From assembly GCA_035693105.1 (NCBI GenBank), contig DASSHC010000073.1:1-11190 (forward strand): a DNA stretch of 11,190 nucleotides, read 5' to 3'. Both the position numbers and the translations under genes were made by a program. The notes below the pieces were generated by a model. The model did not search any database. It was not told the DNA's origin and saw nothing but the letters and a program-made list of their open reading frames with translations. Origin of the DNA: DASSHC01 sp035693105 (GTDB lineage: Bacteria > Chloroflexota > Chloroflexia > Thermomicrobiales > Thermomicrobiaceae). This document shows positions 6,685-11,190 of this stretch, one piece after another. Each line of letters begins with the position of its first letter. Position 1 is the stretch's first letter.

Positions 6685-7035
6685 ATGACCGGCGGGATAG
6701 ACGCTGATTGGCGCTGCCGCCAGCGAGCGCGGGTGCTTGCCGTGCCGGCGGCGCTGCTGCTCTTGCCGCCGTGGCTGCGCTGGAGCCGGCGCTCGGCGCG
6801 CCTGCTGCGGATGCTTGCCGTGGTCGATCTGGTGGGGCTCGCGGCGGGTAATGGTTCCGGGCGACTGCCGGCGCTCGTCGCGTCGGCCAGCGGCCTGACG
6901 CTGGCGCTGGCGCAATTTGAGCTGACGGAAGAGGAGTCGAGCGTGCGCGGGCTGATCGCTGGGCTAGGGCTGCTACAGGCCGGCCTCGCCTGCCTGCCAG
7001 GACTGCCGCCGCGCGGAGGCCGCCGTGTCGACTGA
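6685..7035 (+). CDS. Small hypothetical membrane protein
   Basis: About 116 residues with no family I recognise. An arginine-rich start (DADWRCRQRAR) precedes a hydrophobic run VLAVPAALLLLPPWL, then a positive loop (RWSRRSARLLR) and three further apolar segments (MLAVVDLVGLAAG, LPALVASASGLTLALA, LIAGLGLLQAGLACLPG). Three to four membrane helices seem likely. A single acidic patch (ELTEEES) separates the last two. The last 11 nt overlap the Nudix start, and the Nudix ribosome site lies inside this gene, which supports real translation and coupling. ATG 6685 has only a weak upstream purine stretch. A start further upstream in the same open frame cannot be excluded, though upstream sequence soon enters the osmC promoter region. 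Function is unknown. Confidence 0.6.
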   Translation: MTGGIDADWRCRQRARVLAVPAALLLLPPWLRWSRRSARLLRMLAVVDLVGLAAGNGSGRLPALVASASGLTLALAQFELTEEESSVRGLIAGLGLLQAGLACLPGLPPRGGRRVD

Positions 7036-7696
7036 CCCCGGCGACGAGCTATTCGACGTCCTGAGCGAGGCGGGTGAGCCGACCGGCCGGGTAAAGCGCC
7101 GGGCGGAGGTTCACCGCGATGGTGACTGGCACCGCGCCTTCCACCTCTGGGTCGCCTGGCCGTCGCCGGCAGGCCCGGTGCTCCTCTTCCAGCGCCGTGC
7201 GAGCACCAAGGATACCGCTCCGGGGATGCTCGACGTGGCGGTCGGCGGCCACTTCCGTGCCGGCGAGTCGCTGTCCGCTGTCGTGCGGGAGATCGAGGAA
7301 GAGATCGGCCTGACGCCCGCGTTGGCGGCGCTGCATCCACTCGGCACCCGGCGCGCGATCAGCCGCACGCCGCGTTGGTACGACCGCGAGCTACAGGAGG
7401 TCTACCTGCTGCTGCTGGAGCGGCAGCCGGAGTTGCGGCCGCACCCAGTCGAGCTAGCCGGATTGGTGCAGGTGACCGTCGCGGGCATCGAGCGTCTGCA
7501 CGCGGGGGCCGGCAGGGTCGAGGCGCTGCGGGCGAAGGTTCAGGCCGACGGGACGCTTGGCCCCTGGCGGGCCGGCACGGTTGGACTCGGCGAGTTCGTG
7601 CCGGTGCGGGATGGCTACTGGCTGCGGGGCGCGCATGCGGCACGACTGGCGGCGCAAGGTGAGACGGCCGCGATAGACTGGGAAACCGAGGTCTAG
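7025..7696 (+). CDS. Nudix hydrolase (IPP isomerase/YfcD-like)
   Basis: This 223-residue protein starts at GTG 7025 with a GGAGG ribosome site 5 nt upstream (7015-7019). The N-terminus ELFDVLSEAGEPTGRVKR followed by HRDGDWHRAFHLWV (30-43) is the pattern of the YfcD/type 1 IPP isomerase-like Nudix group. The Nudix box is GHFRAGESLSAVVREIEEEI plus GL (75-96). The metal-binding REIEEE (88-93) is intact, but the spacer between the first glutamate (E81) and RE is 6 residues, one fewer than the textbook signature. Residues 97-223 form a longer C-terminal part with an aromatic WYDRELQEVYLLLL strand. Members cleave nucleoside diphosphates linked to another group; the substrate is unknown. It overlaps the small membrane gene and is followed 14 nt later by an ADP-ribosylglycohydrolase, so ADP-ribose is a possible substrate. 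Confidence 0.88.
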   Translation: MSTDPGDELFDVLSEAGEPTGRVKRRAEVHRDGDWHRAFHLWVAWPSPAGPVLLFQRRASTKDTAPGMLDVAVGGHFRAGESLSAVVREIEEEIGLTPALAALHPLGTRRAISRTPRWYDRELQEVYLLLLERQPELRPHPVELAGLVQVTVAGIERLHAGAGRVEALRAKVQADGTLGPWRAGTVGLGEFVPVRDGYWLRGAHAARLAAQGETAAIDWETEV

Positions 7697-7710
7697 GGAA
7701 CGAGGCTGGC

Positions 7711-8628
7711 ATGGAACCGGATCTTCGCTCGCGCTTTCGCGGCGCGCTGCTCGGATTGGCGGTCGGCGACGCGCTCGGCGCGACCGTGGAATTCATGGGG
7801 CGCGAGGAGATTCGCGCCCGGTTCGGCGTGCACCGTGAGCTGGTCGGCGGCGGCTGGCTGCGGTTGGCGCCGGGCGAGTACACCGATGACACCCAGATGG
7901 CGCTGGCCATCGCGCGCAGCATCGTCGCCCTCGGACGCATCGACCCCGACGACATCGCGCGGCACTTCGTCGCCTGGTACGAGACGGCACCCAAGGACAT
8001 CGGCAAGCTGACCCGCCGGGCGCTGGGCCACCTGGCGGCCGGCGCGCCCTGGCAGGACGCCGGAGAGCGAGCGCGGGCGGAGTCCGCTGGCCGCTCGGCC
8101 TCCAACGGCTCGCTGATGCGCACCGCCTCCGTCGCGCTGGCAACCTGGCGCGACCCTGAGGCGCTGGTGCGGGGGAGTCTCGACGTGTCGCGCATCACGC
8201 ACGCCGATCCTCTCTGCGCCTGGTCGTGCGTGGCCTTCGATCAGGCGCTGGCCGCGACGCTGGCTGGAACGGTTGATGTGCTGGCTGCCGCAGCGGACGT
8301 GCCGCAGGTTGAGGTTCACGCGCGGATCGCGGCGATCCCGCAGCTCGGCGAGGCGCAGTTGCGCAGCGGCGGCTACGTGCTCGACACGCTGCAGTCGGCG
8401 CTCTGGTGCACCGCGCGGCACGACGACTACGAGCAAGCGGTCGTGGCGGCGGTGAACCTGGGGGACGACGCCGATACGACGGGCGCGGTAGCCGGGGCGC
8501 TGGCCGGCGCCCGGTGCGGCGAGCAGGGCATCCCCGCGCGCTGGCTGGCCGTGCTGCAGAACCGGGCGGAGATCACCGCGCTGGCCGACGGACTCTGGCA
8601 GCTCTTCGGCGAGCCGGGCAATGGGTGA
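7711..8628 (+). CDS. ADP-ribosylglycohydrolase (ARH/DraG) family protein
   Basis: The 305 residues fit the all-helical ADP-ribosylglycohydrolase fold. The N-terminal GALLGLAVGDALGATVEF (11-28) and YTDDTQMALAIARS (57-70) carry one metal-binding set (T58, D59, D60). SNGSLMRTASVAL (131-143) is the conserved central motif, and NLGDDADTTGAVAGALAGA (249-267) carries the second set (D253, D255, T256). All expected binuclear magnesium ligands are therefore present and an active enzyme is likely. Family members remove ADP-ribose from arginine or other acceptors, or hydrolyse related metabolites; DraG reactivates nitrogenase reductase, but no nitrogenase genes are in view. The ATG at 7711 follows an ACGAGG ribosome-like site, 14 nt after the Nudix stop, so co-transcription is expected. 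It ends 7 nt from the stop of the opposing DUF72 gene. Confidence 0.92.
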   Translation: MEPDLRSRFRGALLGLAVGDALGATVEFMGREEIRARFGVHRELVGGGWLRLAPGEYTDDTQMALAIARSIVALGRIDPDDIARHFVAWYETAPKDIGKLTRRALGHLAAGAPWQDAGERARAESAGRSASNGSLMRTASVALATWRDPEALVRGSLDVSRITHADPLCAWSCVAFDQALAATLAGTVDVLAAAADVPQVEVHARIAAIPQLGEAQLRSGGYVLDTLQSALWCTARHDDYEQAVVAAVNLGDDADTTGAVAGALAGARCGEQGIPARWLAVLQNRAEITALADGLWQLFGEPGNG

Positions 8629-8635
8629 GCCGCGG

Positions 8636-9502
8636 CTACTCGATCAGCCGGGGTTGCTCGGCGCGCTCGTCCTCGGGCAGCGGCGGGTGCTCGATGCCGA
8701 GTACGTCCATCAGGCGGTAGGCGTTGCGCGGCCCCTGGTCAGCGCCGTTGGTGTTGAAGAAGACGTGGACCGCCGCGGCGGCCTGGAGTGCCGCCTCGAT
8801 CTTCGGCGTCCACTCCTCCAATTCCTCCGCCGAGTAGAGCCAATTGAAGCGCTCGCGGCTGGAGCCGGTGAAGCGATACCACGTCTCGGCGTTGCGGCCG
8901 TGGAAGCGGATCAGCGCCAGGCGCGGGTTGGTGACGGCGTAGACCGGCGGCACGCTGCCGGTGCCGAACTGGGGCTCATCGACCATGGTGTAGCTCAGGC
9001 CGGTCTCGTGCAAGAGGCGCAGGGTATCGTCGGCGTGCTCCTCGTCCATCCAGTCGATGCGGCGGAACTCGACCGAGAGCGGCAGCGCTGGCAAAAGCTC
9101 CGGTAGGAGCCGGATGTAGTCCTGATGCTCTTCGGTGTTGCGGTAGGAGGGCGGGAACTGGAAGGTGACGGCGCCGAGTCTGCCGGACTCGGCCAGGGGC
9201 GAGATGGCCTCATGGAAGCGGGCCGCTACGTCGGCGTCGGGCGTCGGCGCCTCGCCGCGCGGCTTCTCGGGGGTGCTGGTCAGCTCGCGTGGCGGCTTGA
9301 CGTCGAAGACGAATCCGTCCGGCGTACGGCGCACCCACGACTCGACCACCTGCCGGCGCGGGATGCCGTAGTAGGTGCTGTTCACCTCGACGATGGGGAA
9401 ATAGCGCGCGTAGAACGAGAGCTGTTCAGCCGGCTTGATGCCCGGTGGGTAGAACGGGTCGTGGTCGTTCCAGGCGCTGGTGCCGATCATTAGCGTGCTC
9501 AC
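8636..9502 (-). CDS. DUF72 (YecE-like) TIM-barrel family protein
   Basis: A 288-residue DUF72 protein with the usual motifs: MIGTSAWNDHDPFYPPG (5-21), FPIVEVNSTYYGIP (35-48), FVFDVKPPRELT (64-75), VTFQFPPSYR (112-121), LSVEFRR (142-148), LIRFHGRN (197-204) and VHVFFNTNGADQGPRNA (245-261). The length and complete motif set suggest an intact gene. DUF72 proteins adopt a TIM-barrel fold and their biochemical role is not settled. The GTG start at 9502 is chosen because it has an AGGAG site 7 nt upstream and forms a GTGA overlap with the stop of the preceding membrane transferase gene. An ATG at 9490 is a weaker alternative, and the open frame further upstream lacks family similarity. Translation is probably coupled to the transferase. 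Confidence 0.92.
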   Translation of the reverse strand: MSTLMIGTSAWNDHDPFYPPGIKPAEQLSFYARYFPIVEVNSTYYGIPRRQVVESWVRRTPDGFVFDVKPPRELTSTPEKPRGEAPTPDADVAARFHEAISPLAESGRLGAVTFQFPPSYRNTEEHQDYIRLLPELLPALPLSVEFRRIDWMDEEHADDTLRLLHETGLSYTMVDEPQFGTGSVPPVYAVTNPRLALIRFHGRNAETWYRFTGSSRERFNWLYSAEELEEWTPKIEAALQAAAAVHVFFNTNGADQGPRNAYRLMDVLGIEHPPLPEDERAEQPRLIE

Positions 9503-11190
9503 GCCGGCGCTCCTCTTGCTCGTGCGGCAGGGGAAGACTGTTCCAGCCCGCCGTTCTGTTCCGTCAGCAACCAGACATCCCAATCCCCCACCGTCCGGCG
9601 ACTGAGTATACGCATCCGGCCGAACTCCTCCCGTATGTGCGCGGCGTGGTATTGGGCCAGATCGGTGCGCGCGCCGGCGAGCAGCGCGTCGATGCTCGTC
9701 TGGTTCGCCGGAACCATGCCGGGCTGCAAGAGCACGGCGATCGTCGTGAGCCCCTCGACGTGACGCGTGTAGGGCGAATAGCGATCCTGGCCGAGCGAGG
9801 TGAACGTCAGGCGCTCGCCGCTAAGGTAATCGAGGGCGTAGGCGGTCCAGTAACCGGCGTAGCCGCCCTGGACACCCTGCCTCTGCAGGTACTGCTCGAC
9901 CTGGCCCGCGGCGGACGGCGAGATAGCCTCTGGCCGGGCCGCCCACTTGCCGGGGGCGAGCAGGATGATCGCGGTGGCGTTGACGGCCATAAAAAGCGCC
10001 AACGCGGCGAGCCCAAGCGGGCGCCAGGCATGCAGCAAACGCTCGAGCAGCAGCGCCAGCACGATCGAGTCGGCCTGCCAGGCGACGAGCAGATACCGCA
10101 CATGCCAGGCGTCGTAGATGTTGCCGCTGAGGAGTGTCAGCGCGATCGGGCCGAGTAGCAGCAGAGTGAGGAGCGCCGCGCCGCGCTCACGCTCGGCCAG
10201 CGGTTCCAGGCGCAGCAGGCGGGAGAGCATCGCGCGCCGCTGCCAGAGGAAGACCAGGACCGCCAATAGTTCCAGCGCGATTAAGAGGAGCCAGCCCACG
10301 TCCCAGGCCGAGAAGGGCGCTCGCAGGCTGCTGAGAAAGGGCGCGCCCCACATGGCGGGGATGATCTGGTTGGCGAGCAGGTGCGCGCGGTCGAGCGCCT
10401 GGGCCGGGCAGGCCGGCTCCTTGGCGCTCGTCGGACGCTCCCCAGCGAGCAGCCAGCCGGCCCAGAGGGGCGCGCTGCCGAGCACAAGGCCGGCGGCGAG
10501 CCAGATGCCGCTGGAGAGCAGCGTGCGTCGCCGCGTGCTGAGCACCAGGCAGGAAGCCGCGGCGCCAGCCGCCGCGAGCAGCAGCAGCAGGCGCGCGGCT
10601 GGCCGCGGGTCGAGCAACCAGGAGTGGCCGGCGCAACCATCGCTGAAGAATCCCGAGACGAGGGCGACACCCAGGAGCAGCGAGGGAGCGCCGGTGCGCA
10701 GCAGTTTGTGCGCGCGCGCCCCCGCTGCTCGCCACTCTGGCGAGACGAGCCACCAGACGACCAGGGCCGCTCCGGCATAGGTGGCGGAGAGGGGATGAAC
10801 CCAGAGACCGAGGCCGGCCAGGGCACCGATCAGCGCCAGTCGCGCCGCCGTGTGTCGGGGCCGCGGTTCGAGCGTGAGCAACAGAAGCGCGGTGCCGAGC
10901 GTCGCCATCGCGCCGAACGAGACGTTCGAGCGTGCGGTGTACATCAAGACGCGCCAGCCGGGGAGCGCCAGGACGAGGAGGCTGAGCCAGGCCACGCGCC
11001 GTCCGCAAATCCGCGCCGCGAGCCGCGCGTGCAGCGCGAGGAAGGCCGCGTACCAGAGGAACGGCACGGCCCGCAGCGCCGCCACGCGCTCGCCGAGCAG
11101 CGCGACGAGCGGGGCCGCGAGGATGGCGTCGAGGCTGCCGAGGTAGCGTTGGCCGTAGAAATAGAGCGGAATCCGGCCGTGTGCGGCGTG
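9499..11190 (-). CDS. GT-C family membrane glycosyltransferase (PMT/GT39-like), 5' end missing
   Basis: The frame stays open to the right edge, so 563 residues are visible and the N-terminus is outside; the GTG at 11085 is internal. At the visible N-terminus, PLYFYGQRYLGSLDA (8-22) is the periplasmic-loop motif of a common bacterial GT-C group, with D21 a candidate catalytic acid. Hydrophobic helices follow near 39-55, 66-78, 94-106, 117-133, 135-150, 168-180, 197-216, 226-247, 298-318, 338-356, 375-384 and 394-412. GLWVHPLSATYAG (127-139) is another recurring motif of this group. The last 150 residues are soluble and end in a strand-like VGDWDVWLLTEQ. Such enzymes use polyprenyl-phosphate sugars to glycosylate lipids or proteins on the outer face of the membrane; the acceptor is unknown. 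It overlaps the downstream DUF72 gene by GTGA. Confidence 0.85.
   Translation of the reverse strand, partial: HAAHGRIPLYFYGQRYLGSLDAILAAPLVALLGERVAALRAVPFLWYAAFLALHARLAARICGRRVAWLSLLVLALPGWRVLMYTARSNVSFGAMATLGTALLLLTLEPRPRHTAARLALIGALAGLGLWVHPLSATYAGAALVVWWLVSPEWRAAGARAHKLLRTGAPSLLLGVALVSGFFSDGCAGHSWLLDPRPAARLLLLLAAAGAAASCLVLSTRRRTLLSSGIWLAAGLVLGSAPLWAGWLLAGERPTSAKEPACPAQALDRAHLLANQIIPAMWGAPFLSSLRAPFSAWDVGWLLLIALELLAVLVFLWQRRAMLSRLLRLEPLAERERGAALLTLLLLGPIALTLLSGNIYDAWHVRYLLVAWQADSIVLALLLERLLHAWRPLGLAALALFMAVNATAIILLAPGKWAARPEAISPSAAGQVEQYLQRQGVQGGYAGYWTAYALDYLSGERLTFTSLGQDRYSPYTRHVEGLTTIAVLLQPGMVPANQTSIDALLAGARTDLAQYHAAHIREEFGRMRILSRRTVGDWDVWLLTEQNGGLEQSSPAARARGAPA

Noticed and set aside
6583..6915. 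N-terminal extension of osmC up to position 6915
   Set aside because: The extension is antisense to the small membrane protein, is arginine/glutamine rich and not part of the family. ATG 6582 has a good ribosome site.
11083..11085. GTG as the start of the right-hand glycosyltransferase
   Set aside because: The frame continues to the window edge and includes the family motif YFYGQRYLGSLDA upstream of this codon.
1..11190. CRISPR array, tRNA/rRNA genes, transposase or toxin-antitoxin pair
   Set aside because: I saw no regularly spaced repeats, no tRNA-like cloverleaf, no transposase motifs and no paired small toxin/antitoxin genes; the XRE protein has no toxin-like neighbour.

Overview
The window is GC-rich, with G/C-dominated third codon positions, few non-coding gaps and several GTG starts. 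Bacterial reverse transsulfuration genes, GT-C type membrane glycosyltransferases and a 'GTCATCCTGAG...CTCAGGATGAC' inverted repeat together suggest a free-living, possibly thermophilic member of the Chloroflexota (Thermomicrobia/Sphaerobacter-like). That placement rests on recall and gene style. Nothing in the window proves it.

Layout. Positions 1-2592 (+) carry a cystathionine beta-synthase (5' end outside the window) and a cystathionine gamma-lyase type enzyme joined by an ATGA overlap. Together they would turn homocysteine and serine into cysteine. Positions 2593-2953 are non-coding, with three hairpins and a decayed copy of the dispersed repeat. Positions 2954-3352 (-) encode a compact XRE-type regulator with a 17-bp palindrome 34 bp before its start. 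Positions 3353-3827 are a second long non-coding stretch, with an AT-rich patch holding a leftward promoter-like sequence and a small dyad. Positions 3828-5903 (+) encode a large multi-pass membrane protein that looks like a GT-C glycosyltransferase.

Positions 5904-6135 hold a hairpin and a clear 99-nt inverted repeat. OsmC peroxidase follows on the minus strand (6136-6582). Divergent from it is a plus-strand cluster of a small membrane protein, a Nudix hydrolase and an ADP-ribosylglycohydrolase (6685-8628), with an 11-nt overlap and then a 14-nt gap. A minus-strand pair faces this cluster tail to tail: an incomplete GT-C glycosyltransferase running off the right edge and a DUF72 protein coupled to it by a GTGA overlap.

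Most genes are ordinary housekeeping or accessory metabolism, and I see no clear new defence or mobile system. The points most worth checking are the XRE palindrome, the repeat family with its apparently interrupted copy, the possible leader or small RNA upstream of the XRE gene, and the Nudix/ADP-ribosylglycohydrolase pair with its slightly short Nudix box.
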